Shown: positions 6,618-13,251 of the stretch, piece by piece
Layout: each line of letters begins with the position of its first letter
Position numbering within the stretch: the first letter of the stretch is position 1
Assembly (NCBI GenBank): GCA_964620535.1
Contig: CAZUHN010000187.1
Location: 1-13,251 of the forward strand
Direction: 5' to 3'
Source: CAZUHN01 sp964620535
GTDB lineage: Bacteria; UBA8248
Length of the DNA stretch: 13,251 bases
Program-made: the position numbers and the translations under genes
The notes under the pieces: generated by a model
What the model was told of the DNA's origin: nothing
The model's database searches: none
The model's input: only the letters and a program-made list of their open reading frames with translations

Positions 6618-7421
6618 CTAGGATTTCTCTCGCCGAAGATGAAGCATTATATTTTCATCTGTCCATTCAATACATTCGGGATCGGGAAAATTATCCGTTA
6701 TTTTTTGACTGAAATACATGGCCGCATTTTCCAACTCTTCTGATGAATAAAGTGAAAAGGTGGAATAATGCTTCTCCCTGCATTTCATGAGAAGACCGGA
6801 TAAACTGCATTTCCGCGGATACCGAAACCTCCTTGCCTCGGCCAGTTCCAGCCCATCTGTCTGCTCCACCCACTTTTCCATTTCAGCGAGCTCGAACAAA
6901 CGGGTTTCCTTTTCTAAAAATTTCGGGAAAAACTCTCCCCAAATGCTCCTTGCGTTTTGCTCTGGCAAACGAGTGTAAATGAATAATTGGCCGTTTTCCT
7001 TGATAAATCTCTTTCCTTTTTCTAGGAATTTCGGAAAATCAAAATGATGGACAGCGTTAAAAGTGAAGACGGCGTCAAATTCTCCCCTTTCGAATGAAAG
7101 ATCTTCCACGCTAGAGACCCGCGTCTCGAAATTCGAGATTCCCCCTTCGGACAAATACCGTCCCGCCTCGGCAAGCATCTCCGGATTGATATCAGCACAG
7201 GTAAGGTGCAGTCCCGGCAGATGCTCGAAAAGGAGCAAATCGTAGCGCCCGGCCCCGCATCCGATGTCCAGCGCTCGAATTTGCCCAAGATGCCGGTGTT
7301 TATCCTTGATGAAATGAATCGGCTCCGGATCGGTGGTCCGCAAGTCCCTGTATTTGCCCGCAACCAGGGCAAAATGGGATTGCATCTCCTCGCGCTCGTC
7401 TTGGCCTTGATCGGGGGACAA
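6618..7421 (-). CDS. Class I SAM-dependent methyltransferase, substrate unknown
   Basis: This is a soluble Rossmann-fold methyltransferase of 267 aa. Motif I is ALDIGCGAGRYD (50-61). The acidic ribose contact is Asp77 in TCADINPEM. Post-motif residues are SVEDLSF (104-110) and the DAVFTFNAVHHFD strand (116-128), followed by KENGQLFIYTRLPEQN (141-156) as motif IV/V. The start is a TTG at 7421 with GGAG (complement of 7429-7432) at an ideal 7-base spacing. The in-frame ATG at 7385 lacks a well-placed SD. The C-terminal third, after about residue 165, is charged and family-specific and probably forms the acceptor-substrate lid. The gene is convergent with the MmgE/PrpD gene and stands alone, so context gives no substrate. 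The 101-base gap at 6517-6617 shows no clear terminator beyond a tiny ggcg/cgcc hairpin near 6549. Confidence 0.85.
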   Translation of the reverse strand: MSPDQGQDEREEMQSHFALVAGKYRDLRTTDPEPIHFIKDKHRHLGQIRALDIGCGAGRYDLLLFEHLPGLHLTCADINPEMLAEAGRYLSEGGISNFETRVSSVEDLSFERGEFDAVFTFNAVHHFDFPKFLEKGKRFIKENGQLFIYTRLPEQNARSIWGEFFPKFLEKETRLFELAEMEKWVEQTDGLELAEARRFRYPRKCSLSGLLMKCREKHYSTFSLYSSEELENAAMYFSQKITDNFPDPECIEWTDENIMLHLRREKS

Positions 7422-7946
7422 GAAAAAACTCCGGAATTATAGACAAAAACGTAAATGGACGAGAAGACGGCGGGCCGCCGGAGGGCAACTCCAGGCAAAA
7501 ACCGAAAATCTCCGGCCGAAGGCGCCGATAATCTCTCCGTCAAAAACCCGCTACCAATCAAGTTTCTAAATCCGGCACATCAGACCGGGCAAAAAGGCTC
7601 GCCAATTATAAACGGAAAATCCCATCCAGCCAAATCAAATATCGAAACCGATCGGGGGGAAATCATATAGCCCCCCGCCGAAAGTTTCCGCCCCCAATTT
7701 TTTCGCACGGCATCGAAGGCGCGCACCGCCATTTCGCACAATATATTTCTAAACTCCCCATCGGCAAATCCCCGCCCCGCGAGGGCCGCGGCGAGACCCG
7801 GCATCGCCCAAGGAACTCCCCGCGGCCGCCCCTCAAGCCTGGATACAAACGGGCCGGGGAAACATCGCGCCGCCCTTTTTCATCTCCCGGCGGGGGTCTC
7901 GCCGTTGAGCCCAAATGGGAGGGAACAACGGGCCGAATGAAAAACC
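7422..7946. other. Long intergenic stretch between methyltransferase and permease B
   Basis: About 525 bases lie upstream of the methyltransferase and downstream of the NitT/TauT operon, both leftward. The right part holds a probable decayed gene fragment, listed separately. At 7654-7676, GGGGGG and CCCCCC arms enclose an 11-base loop. No T-run follows on either strand, so it is at best a weak stop for the transporter operon. No intact gene is convincing; the short open frames here lack good SD sites. Confidence 0.5.
7691..7879 (-). pseudogene. Possible C-terminal remnant of a peptidase family M19 (membrane dipeptidase) gene
   Basis: Read leftward, the frame gives FVSRLEGRPRGVPWAMPG, then LAAALAGRGFADGEFRNIL, then a helix ending FDAVRKNWG. 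The pattern, an L-x-x-x-L-x-x-R-G-[FY]-x-D/E-x-x-[IR]-[RK]-x-I-L block followed by an N/x-x-[LV]-R-x-[FL] helix and a terminal W, is what I recall of the end of M19 dipeptidases (ALLxRGYSExDIRKILGxNxLRVF). The fragment is cut off upstream by an in-frame TGA at 7880-7882. It has no room for the metal-binding N-terminal domain, because permease B ends at 7947. The frame also continues past the expected end to 7580. I read it as a relic of a dipeptidase gene that once followed the transporter. The match is by eye and could be a chance open frame. Confidence 0.35.
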
Positions 7947-8720
7947 TTACTCCTGCGTGCTCTCGTGCCAGCGGAGAAAGTGGTTGCGGACCGCGCCCAG
8001 GCCGTAGATGGCGCAAAAACCAATAACCCCGATGAGAGCCATGCCCATGAAAGCGTCCGCGGTCAGGTTGTCTTCCCTCGCCAGCATGATCATGAACCCG
8101 ATCCCTTCCTGCGCCCCCGCCAACTCGGCCGCGATAAGCCCGCGGAAGGCATAACCGAGTCCGATCCACAACCCGGTCATAACGTGGGGCAAGGAGGCGG
8201 GCAGCGTGACCCGCCAGAAAAGCTGCCCTCGGCTCGCGCCCAGGGAGCGTGCCGCGCGGATGATGGCGGGTTCGGTCATCTTGACGCCGTCAAAGGTGCA
8301 GATGATGGCGGGAAACAACGCTCCGTAGGTGATGATGAAAATCTTGGAACCCTCCCCCATCCGGAACATCAAGATGGCGAGCGGGATCCAAGCCACCTCG
8401 GGGATCTGACGGAATATGTCCACGAGCGGCTCGAGCGCATCGCCGATGATCCGGACCTGGCCCATGAGCAAACCGATCAGAATGCCCATGGCGGAGCCCA
8501 AAAAGAACCCCTCGGTGATGCGAACCACCGAGGCGATGATGTGGTGAAGAAGTTCACCCCCTTCCGACCGCTTGATTCCAGACTGGATAGCCATCCAGGG
8601 AGACGGCAGGATGAGAGGGTCCACCAATTCGAGAGTGACGGAAAGCTGCCAAAGGATGACAAACCCCGCCATCGAGACGGTGGAAATTCCAAAGCGGCCT
8701 GACAAAGATTGCGTTTGCAA
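7947..8720 (-). CDS. NitT/TauT-type ABC transporter permease B (SsuC/TauC family)
   Basis: This inner-membrane permease of the nitrate/sulfonate/taurine group is the last gene of the operon. The chosen start is TTG at 8720, because AGGAG (complement of 8726-8730) sits 5 bases upstream and overlaps the TAG of permease A. An ATG at 8777 would give 276 aa but lies inside permease A without an SD. The EAA docking loop is about IIRAARSLGASRGQLFWRVT, followed by the family LPASLPHVMTGLWIGL. The DxFRQIPEVAWIPLAI stretch matches the SsuC signature region. The C-terminus FLRWHESTQE echoes that of permease A, and the two genes share a 14-base identical stretch there (7966-7979 and 8760-8773), showing common ancestry. 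It likely forms a heterodimeric channel with permease A. The substrate is unknown. Confidence 0.9.
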   Translation of the reverse strand: MQTQSLSGRFGISTVSMAGFVILWQLSVTLELVDPLILPSPWMAIQSGIKRSEGGELLHHIIASVVRITEGFFLGSAMGILIGLLMGQVRIIGDALEPLVDIFRQIPEVAWIPLAILMFRMGEGSKIFIITYGALFPAIICTFDGVKMTEPAIIRAARSLGASRGQLFWRVTLPASLPHVMTGLWIGLGYAFRGLIAAELAGAQEGIGFMIMLAREDNLTADAFMGMALIGVIGFCAIYGLGAVRNHFLRWHESTQE

Positions 8721-8728
8721 CGCCTCTC

Positions 8729-9499
8729 CTAGTAGAACGCGCCTTCCCGGCTCGTGGAATGCCAGCGGAGAAACCATCTGCCCGCGATTTCCACGAGGCG
8801 CGTGATACTAAATCCCAAGGTTCCGATTACGGCCATACCCAAGATGACCAAATCCCCGCGGAAATAATTTCGGGCGTCCTGAATCAGAAAACCCAGGCCC
8901 GATGTGGAACCCACCAACTCCGCCGCGACCAGCAAGGCGAAGGAGACCTGAACGCCCAGCCGAAAACCGGTGAAGATGTAAGGGAGGGCTCCGGGAAGGA
9001 CCACGCGGAAGAAAATGTCCCGGCGGTTGGCCCCCAGGCTACGCGCGGCGCGCGCCAGAACGGGATCCAGCGAGCGGACCCCCACGAAGGTATTGGTGAC
9101 AACAGCGATAAAAACTCCCATGGATATGATGAATACTTTGGAGGCGTCTTCGATACCGAACCAGATAAGGGCCACCGGAATCCAGGCTAAACCGGGGACG
9201 GGCCGGATAATTTCGACCAATGGCCCCACCGCCGCATGGAAGAGCCGAAACTGGCCCATCAGTATTCCGATTATGACGCCGGTGAAAGAACCAACGACAA
9301 AACCCTTGGCCATTCGCCAAAGGCTGACGGAAATGTGCTCTGTCAACTCACCTGCTTGAAAAAGATCAACCGCTCCTTCCCAAACTTCCTTAGGAGGCGG
9401 CAAGAAGAGCGGATTGACCAATTTGTAATGCGTGACCACGAACCAATAGACAATCAACCCTCCGATAGAGATGGCGCGCGTCATCATTTTTCTGTTCAT
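8729..9499 (-). CDS. NitT/TauT-type ABC transporter permease A (SsuC/TauC family)
   Basis: This is a 256-aa inner-membrane permease. A first hydrophobic segment lies at about 9-24, followed by the family block NPLFLPPPKEVW (29-40). The EIIRPVPGLAWIPVALIWFG region (96-115) is characteristic of the group. The EAA loop spans about 148-170 (LARAARSLGANRRDIFFRVV). Later membrane segments lie near 182-197 and 217-233. The ATG at 9499 overlaps the ATPase stop as ATGA (9496-9499), so translation is coupled; GGAG lies 7 bases upstream. Permease B begins just after the stop. Sequence divergence from permease B is large outside the EAA loop and the RWH tail, suggesting an old duplication with distinct halves of one channel. 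Confidence 0.92.
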   Translation of the reverse strand: MNRKMMTRAISIGGLIVYWFVVTHYKLVNPLFLPPPKEVWEGAVDLFQAGELTEHISVSLWRMAKGFVVGSFTGVIIGILMGQFRLFHAAVGPLVEIIRPVPGLAWIPVALIWFGIEDASKVFIISMGVFIAVVTNTFVGVRSLDPVLARAARSLGANRRDIFFRVVLPGALPYIFTGFRLGVQVSFALLVAAELVGSTSGLGFLIQDARNYFRGDLVILGMAVIGTLGFSITRLVEIAGRWFLRWHSTSREGAFY

Positions 9500-10308
9500 G
9501 CACCCTCTCCCGAGGCCGCAGAACCCGTGTCCTCCACTTCCAACGACTTCTCCACCTCCACTCGAATGAGGTCGTCCATCTTCCGATACAGTTCGTTGAA
9601 TTCGGGAGAAGTCCTCTCCCGGGGACGGGGAAGGTCAACGCCAAGAACCGCCTTCACTTGGCCCGGGCGGGCCGTCATGACCACCACCCGGTCGGCCAGA
9701 ACGATGGCCTCGTCGATGGCGTGGGTCACGAAGAGGACGGTTTTTTTCGTTACACCGAGAAGCTTCAGGAGCTCTTCCTGCATCACCCGACGCGTCTGGG
9801 CATCTAATGCACCAAAAGGCTCGTCCATCAATAGCACGTCGGGATCATTCGCCAGCGCCCGGGCGATCCCGACGCGCTGCTTCATTCCGCCCGAAAGCTC
9901 GAAGGGGTATTTGTCCTCAAATCCCGTAAGGTGGATGCGCTGGATGAGCTCCAGCGCGCGGGCGTGCCGGTCGGCTTTTTCCATCCCCTTTATGACGGGA
10001 CCGAATTCGACATTTTCGAGCACCGTCCGCCAGGGGAAAAGGGCAAATTCCTGGAAGACGAAACCCCGGTCGGGTCCCGGATCGATGACCGGACGCCCAT
10101 CGACGCGGACCTCCCCCCCCGAGGGGGGGAGGAATCCTGCGACGATGTTCAGCAGGGTGGATTTTCCGCATCCGCTGGGACCGAGGATGCAGATGACTTC
10201 GCCTTTTTGGACCTCGATGTTTATTTCATCCAGTGCCCGCACCGTTGATTTGGCGCGCCGGTCGACGAACTCTTTCGAGACCCGATCTACTCGAAGATTA
10301 ACCGTCAT
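9496..10308 (-). CDS. NitT/TauT-type ABC transporter ATP-binding protein (SsuB/TauB family)
   Basis: This is a cytoplasmic ATPase of 270 aa. Motifs are Walker A GPSGCGKST (43-51), Q-loop Gln86 in GFVFQEFALFPWRT, signature LSGGMKQR (138-145), Walker B LLMDEPFGALD (159-169) and H-loop His196 in LFVTHAIDEA. FPW after the Q-loop and the P-F-G-A-L-D form are typical of the nitrate/sulfonate/taurine subfamily. The C-terminal 50 or so residues (VLGVDLPRPRERTSPEF and an acidic tail) match the family extension. The ATG at 10308 has no clear SD and lies 50 bases after the receptor gene, so expression may be lower than that of the receptor. It overlaps permease A by four bases. Codons for PPSGGE contain long C and G runs forming an inverted repeat (10110-10132). 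Confidence 0.94.
   Translation of the reverse strand: MTVNLRVDRVSKEFVDRRAKSTVRALDEINIEVQKGEVICILGPSGCGKSTLLNIVAGFLPPSGGEVRVDGRPVIDPGPDRGFVFQEFALFPWRTVLENVEFGPVIKGMEKADRHARALELIQRIHLTGFEDKYPFELSGGMKQRVGIARALANDPDVLLMDEPFGALDAQTRRVMQEELLKLLGVTKKTVLFVTHAIDEAIVLADRVVVMTARPGQVKAVLGVDLPRPRERTSPEFNELYRKMDDLIRVEVEKSLEVEDTGSAASGEGA
10110..10132. repeat. C/G-run inverted repeat inside the ATPase gene
   Basis: Ten bases cctccccccc pair perfectly with gggggggagg around the 3-base loop cga. The site encodes the P-P-S-G-G-E turn after Walker A on the minus strand. Runs of 8 C and 7 G make it a likely site for replication slippage or sequencing error, though the frame is intact here. Confidence 0.7.
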
Positions 10309-10358
10309 ATCGGAAATTCAATACGGAATCCTCAAACCGATAAAGGAAACTGCCCTTT

Positions 10359-11405
10359 TTATAGCTTGCAGGCCCCTTCGGTCTTCGCCAAGTCCTTCGC
10401 GACCGACTTCAGGAGATCCGTATAGACAAATTCTTTCATGTTCGGCGTTCTTTTGAGCTTCCTTCCGACTCTCTTCATATTATTGGCCACCGCCTGCTCG
10501 GCGTCCACCATTTCATCCGTGATTTCAAGCCTGTAGAAAGTGTTGTCGAGAATGGGTTTCATCGCGGGAGCGGACATCTTATATGCCTTGCCCAGGATAC
10601 TGAGGAACTCTGCGCGATTTCCCGAATCGTTCATGAACCGGTAGGACTTCAACATCGCGCGCATATACGCCCTCATGGCGGCCTGCTTGTTTTTCAGGGT
10701 CTCTTTCCGCGCGCTGATGAGGGTGAAGGAAAGATGGATATTGGCGGACTTCGCCGTTCCGCTAAACTTGTTGAGCAACTGGGAATGCGCAAAATGCGTC
10801 GGTCGGACCTTTTCCGCGGTCGTCAGATGCGGATACCAAACCACCCCGCCGTCCACGTCCTTGTTCTTGAATGCGGCGACGAGATCATTCGGTGTCAGGT
10901 TCACCACCCGGATCTTCTTGGCGTCCAGATTATATTTTTCAAGAAAATTGATCCACAGAATGTGGGCCGCGGATGCGAAACGCAGCCCGATCTTTTTCCC
11001 GTAGAAGTCGGTAGGTTTCGTCATGCCCAAGTCCTTGCCGACAAATATCTCGAGGTAATCCTTGTCCTGCCCGTTCTGGGCGATGATGCAGGCGGGCACG
11101 TTGGCAGCAGCCAGCGAGACAAATGGCAAATCCCCCGAGTGGCCCAGATCGACTCCGGCCGCCGCGAGTGCCTCGACCATGGCAGCGCCGGAAGAGAAGA
11201 TCTTGTGGTCAATCGCGAGATCCTCTTGCGTGAAGTAACCCTTCGCCTTGGCGACGTGGATGGGTGCCCCAATGTTGCCACCGCCCGAGCCTACGATCAG
11301 TTTGTACTTGGACGCTTCCGCGACACCGGCGCTCGAACCAAAGGCCCAGACCGACACAACCGCAACGAGCATTAACAAATTGACTCGTTTCCGCGCACAT
11401 TTCAT
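10359..11405 (-). CDS. ABC transporter substrate-binding protein (NMT1/SsuA/TauA-like)
   Basis: This is the periplasmic receptor of the NitT/TauT importer and the first gene of that operon. The signal peptide has a basic n-region (KCARKR), a hydrophobic core at about 9-27 and a cleavage site near AEA|SK (31/32), with no lipobox. The mature start KLIVGSGGGNIGAPIHVAKAKGYF, followed by SSGAAMVEALAAAGVDLGHSG, is the classic NMT1-like fold with the ligand-cradle glycine loop. The mid-domain GKKIGLRFASAAH and DGGVVWYPHLTTAE are family positions for ligand and domain closure. It is 348 aa long. The ATG has AGGAGG (complement of 11415-11420) at a 9-base spacing. Candidate ligands of the family include sulfonates, nitrate, pyrimidine precursors and aromatic carboxylates; nothing here decides among them. 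Confidence 0.9.
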   Translation of the reverse strand: MKCARKRVNLLMLVAVVSVWAFGSSAGVAEASKYKLIVGSGGGNIGAPIHVAKAKGYFTQEDLAIDHKIFSSGAAMVEALAAAGVDLGHSGDLPFVSLAAANVPACIIAQNGQDKDYLEIFVGKDLGMTKPTDFYGKKIGLRFASAAHILWINFLEKYNLDAKKIRVVNLTPNDLVAAFKNKDVDGGVVWYPHLTTAEKVRPTHFAHSQLLNKFSGTAKSANIHLSFTLISARKETLKNKQAAMRAYMRAMLKSYRFMNDSGNRAEFLSILGKAYKMSAPAMKPILDNTFYRLEITDEMVDAEQAVANNMKRVGRKLKRTPNMKEFVYTDLLKSVAKDLAKTEGACKL

Positions 11406-11532
11406 ATCGCAAGTCCTCCTTTTTACGACGAACAGGCGAGCGAAACCCTCAAGCTTGCGTTCACCTACCTACCCGTAGACAGATCGACGCGGACACATTG
11501 TCCCATCGCCCAGGTCCTCAAATAAACTCTTG

Positions 11533-11564
11533 ATTATTAGGAGACATGCTACAAAATTTGTCAA
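11533..11564 (-). promoter_or_regulatory. Candidate promoter of the NitT/TauT operon
   Basis: On the minus strand a perfect TTGACA (complement of 11559-11564) is followed after 19 bases by TAATAAT (complement of 11533-11539). The -35 is exact. The -10 is only AT-rich and the spacing is 1-2 bases long, which can indicate an activator-dependent promoter (inference). The receptor ATG at 11405 is about 125 bases further on. Confidence 0.4.
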
Positions 11565-11644
11565 TGAAGTGCAAAATTGGAAAATGCGTAGCGGCCGAGA
11601 CATTTTTCACACCCCGCAGCACGGGGAAAAAGCCGTAAGGTCAA

Positions 11645-11669
11645 AAGAATATCTTATTGAAGTATTCTT
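11645..11669. repeat. AT-rich hairpin / possible operator
   Basis: Arms aagaata and tattctt (7 bp) continue inward as ctt/aag around an attg loop with one bulged t. It lies 77 bases after the dehydrogenase stop and about 80 bases upstream of the candidate transporter promoter. It could be a weak terminator for the dehydrogenase transcript or a regulator site. No clean T-run follows. Confidence 0.35.
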
Positions 11670-11745
11670 GCGTCCTCATGGAGAAACAAGCAGGTTCGGG
11701 GAAACTGAACATTTACGGCCGAAAAGGACTACAACAATAATTTTT

Positions 11746-12777
11746 TTACCATTCCAAAACGATCCGCCCGACGGGGTCCCCCCGCCGGAGTTTTTCCAAG
11801 GCCCCGTTCGCCTCTTCCATCGCGTAGCGATCAGAGATGATGGGTTTGACGCGCCCGTCGTTCACAAGCGATGCCACATCCTCGACGTCCTTCACCGTAT
11901 GGTTATGCGACGCGATGATCTGGATCCACTTGGAGACGAGCTTGAAGGGCTCCCACGGAAAGGTCTGCCCGGGCTGGTATCCCAATAGGATGAGGCGACC
12001 CCCGGGCCGGAGGAGTTCCAGGCATTGCTGGAGAACGACGGGCACGGCCGCCCCTCCGACGATCTCGAGCGCCACGTCGGCCCCCACGCCGTCCGTCATA
12101 TCAAGAATGGCCTGGACGGGATCCACTTCGGTAGCATTGATGGTTTCGGCGGCGCCCAACTCCCGAGCCTTTTCGAGCTTATCCGGCATCACATCCACCC
12201 CGATCACCTTCGCGCCGAGGTATCGGAGAAGTTGAAGGGCGTGCAACCCGAGGCCGCCCAGCCCAAAAACCGCCGCCGACTCGCCCAGTTCGATGCGCGC
12301 CATCCGAATGGCATGAAAGGGGGAAGCCATCGTTCCGCCGGTGAGGGAGGCTCCGTCCAACGGCACATCGGAGGCCACCTTCACGAGGTTGCGATCAGTA
12401 ACGGAAACGAATTCTCCGAAGCCGCCATCCAGCTCCATGCCTAGCCGCCCCGGGGTGTTGAGGCACATTTCCTCGTGGCCCATCCGGCACATGCGGCATC
12501 GCCCGCAGGTAATCTTGTTAACCATGACGACGTGGTCCCCGGGCCGTACCCGTTCCACCTCCGAACCGACCTCGATCACCACCCCGGCGCTCTCATGACC
12601 GAGGAGAAGAGGCGTTTTCGTGGAACTGAATGCACCGTCGATCAATTTGAGATCCGTGGCGCACAATCCGTTCGCCTTGGATTCCACCAGGGCATCGCAG
12701 GGGCCCAGCTTCGCGGGTTCGGGAACCCCCTCCCAAACCAGCGGCGCCCCGAATTCTTTTAAAATCATTCCCCTCAT
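11746..12777 (-). CDS. Zinc-binding medium-chain alcohol dehydrogenase family protein
   Basis: This is a cytoplasmic NAD(P)-dependent dehydrogenase of the MDR superfamily. The start is the ATG at 12777, with GGAGG 9 bases upstream; an ATG at 12810 would add 11 unrelated residues. Its length is 343 aa. Counting from 12777, the catalytic zinc ligands Cys39 (CATD) and His61-Glu62 (LGHES) are present, and so is the full structural zinc quartet Cys91, Cys94, Cys97, Cys105. The cofactor fold is VFGLGGLG (168-175), with Asp193 closing the second strand, favouring NAD over NADP. The usual third catalytic ligand, a Cys or Asp in the L-x-G-C/D-A block, aligns with Gly146-Gly147 (SLTGGTMASPFHA), so the metal site may be atypical. 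It is transcribed toward the NitT/TauT operon but separated by 340 bases, so co-transcription is uncertain. The substrate is unknown. Confidence 0.92.
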   Translation of the reverse strand: MRGMILKEFGAPLVWEGVPEPAKLGPCDALVESKANGLCATDLKLIDGAFSSTKTPLLLGHESAGVVIEVGSEVERVRPGDHVVMVNKITCGRCRMCRMGHEEMCLNTPGRLGMELDGGFGEFVSVTDRNLVKVASDVPLDGASLTGGTMASPFHAIRMARIELGESAAVFGLGGLGLHALQLLRYLGAKVIGVDVMPDKLEKARELGAAETINATEVDPVQAILDMTDGVGADVALEIVGGAAVPVVLQQCLELLRPGGRLILLGYQPGQTFPWEPFKLVSKWIQIIASHNHTVKDVEDVASLVNDGRVKPIISDRYAMEEANGALEKLRRGDPVGRIVLEW

Positions 12778-13251
12778 TTGGGAAAACCTCCCTGCGGAAC
12801 CCGAAAACACTCAAAGGGCCCTCATAGACGAAAGCCCCCAACAAGAGATCGAAGAAAGCAAAACAGTAGCAAAGATATAGACCCATGACGATCTTGTCAG
12901 AAACATTCCCCGATTGGCCGAAGGTTTCATCCATTCAACTGAACGACAAGGATGATTCCTCACCCAATTTCTTCTCGGGAATTCCTACAGGAACTCAATT
13001 GCCATGGCGGAAAAAAGAGGGCAAAGGAAAGATCCCTCCTCTCATTCATTAGCGGGCCCGCGCAAATTTCACGGAAACCTCGCCAAGGGCAAATCCCTTT
13101 TTCTGTCAGCCCGGTGAGAATTAGCTCAATTTTTCGCGGTTTTTTCCCTGGGCCTTCAGGCCGAAAGATTCTCTCTGTTCATAATCCAAGCAATATCATT
13201 CACTTATCAGAAACTGGCAATTGGATACCGTGTTGATGGAAATGATGAAAA
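12778..13251. other. Right-edge non-coding stretch upstream of the dehydrogenase
   Basis: 474 bases with no convincing gene. On the minus strand TTCTGA and TATATC (around 12868-12904) with 17-base spacing could be the dehydrogenase promoter, but the match is weak. An 18-base imperfect palindrome lies at 12979-12996 and a 10-base palindrome gcgggcccgc at 13052-13061. A plus-strand open frame at 12952-13236 shows no SD and no recognisable domain, so I leave it out. Confidence 0.4.
12979..12996. promoter_or_regulatory. Imperfect 18-bp palindrome, candidate operator
   Basis: GAATTCCTACAGGAACTC matches its own reverse complement at 14 of 18 positions (7 of 9 half-site pairs), with the core TTCCTACAGGAA. 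It lies about 200 bases upstream of the dehydrogenase. It fits a dimeric repressor site in form only; no regulator gene is in the window. Confidence 0.25.

Larger units (their letters stand above)
11406..11745. other. Intergenic region upstream of the NitT/TauT operon
   Basis: This stretch of 340 bases lies between the leftward dehydrogenase and the leftward transporter. It contains a good -35 and AT-rich -10 candidate (11533-11564), an AT-rich hairpin (11645-11669) and no convincing ORF. A leader of more than 100 bases would precede the receptor gene. I see no recognisable riboswitch fold. Confidence 0.5.

Noticed and set aside
7654..7676. GGGGGG...CCCCCC hairpin as terminator of the NitT/TauT operon
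   Set aside because: The loop is 11 bases and no T-run follows on the minus strand, so it does not meet the form of an intrinsic terminator.
7965..8702. Long open frame on the plus strand opposite permease B (245 codons)
   Set aside because: It mirrors a real permease with clear EAA loop and family motifs on the minus strand. Its translation is highly charged and low in hydrophobic residues, as expected of an antisense frame, and has no SD.
7966..8773. 14-base direct repeat (7966-7979 and 8760-8773) as a possible attachment site or mobile-element duplication
   Set aside because: Both copies encode the same FLRWH tail in the two paralogous permeases, so common descent explains the identity.
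9236..10456. 406-codon plus-strand open frame across the ATPase and permease A
   Set aside because: The product is Ser/Arg/Thr-rich without recognisable domains, while the minus strand encodes a complete ABC ATPase with every motif.
11530..11988. 152-codon plus-strand frame starting in the transporter spacer
   Set aside because: Most of it is antisense to the zinc dehydrogenase, and it has no SD or domain match.
12952..13236. 94-codon plus-strand frame near the right edge
   Set aside because: No SD, no recognisable motif, composition like non-coding sequence; it may be chance.

Overview
The window is a metabolic and transport region from a diderm bacterium. Both periplasmic binding proteins carry ordinary signal peptidase I sites (AxA) and no lipobox cysteine. 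Coding DNA is moderately GC-rich while the longer spacers are AT-rich. I see no phage, transposase, tRNA, rRNA or CRISPR. ABC importers combined with an MmgE/PrpD protein and a zinc alcohol dehydrogenase are common in proteobacteria and in uncultured marine or soil lineages. The sequence alone does not fix the taxon.

Region 1 (1-2066, minus strand): an operon read right to left. It has two tandem, diverged homologues of dipicolinate synthase subunit A (DpaA/SpoVFA), then the first 80 codons of an FAD-dependent oxidoreductase that runs off the left edge. No DpaB is visible. This is the most unusual part of the window.

Region 2 (2484-6516, plus strand): divergent from region 1 across a 417-base spacer. 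It has a polar amino acid ABC importer (family 3 binding protein, HisP/GlnQ-type ATPase, one HisM/GlnP-type permease), then an MmgE/PrpD-family protein. A strong 14-bp stem-loop separates the binding protein from the ATPase. The layout suggests import of an amino acid or amino-dicarboxylate, with catabolism by the MmgE/PrpD enzyme. The divergent DpaA-like enzymes may act on related compounds (inference).

Region 3 (6618-7946, minus strand): a class I SAM-dependent methyltransferase of unknown substrate, then a spacer of about 525 bases. The spacer holds what looks like a decayed C-terminal fragment of an M19 (membrane dipeptidase) gene.

Region 4 (7947-11405, minus strand): a complete NitT/TauT-type ABC importer in the order binding protein, ATPase, permease A, permease B. 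The two permeases are diverged paralogues, suggesting a heterodimeric channel. The ATPase and permease A overlap by ATGA, and the SD of permease B overlaps the permease A stop codon.

Region 5 (11746-12777, minus strand): a zinc-binding medium-chain dehydrogenase, 340 bases upstream of region 4. The remaining 474 bases to the right edge show no convincing gene.
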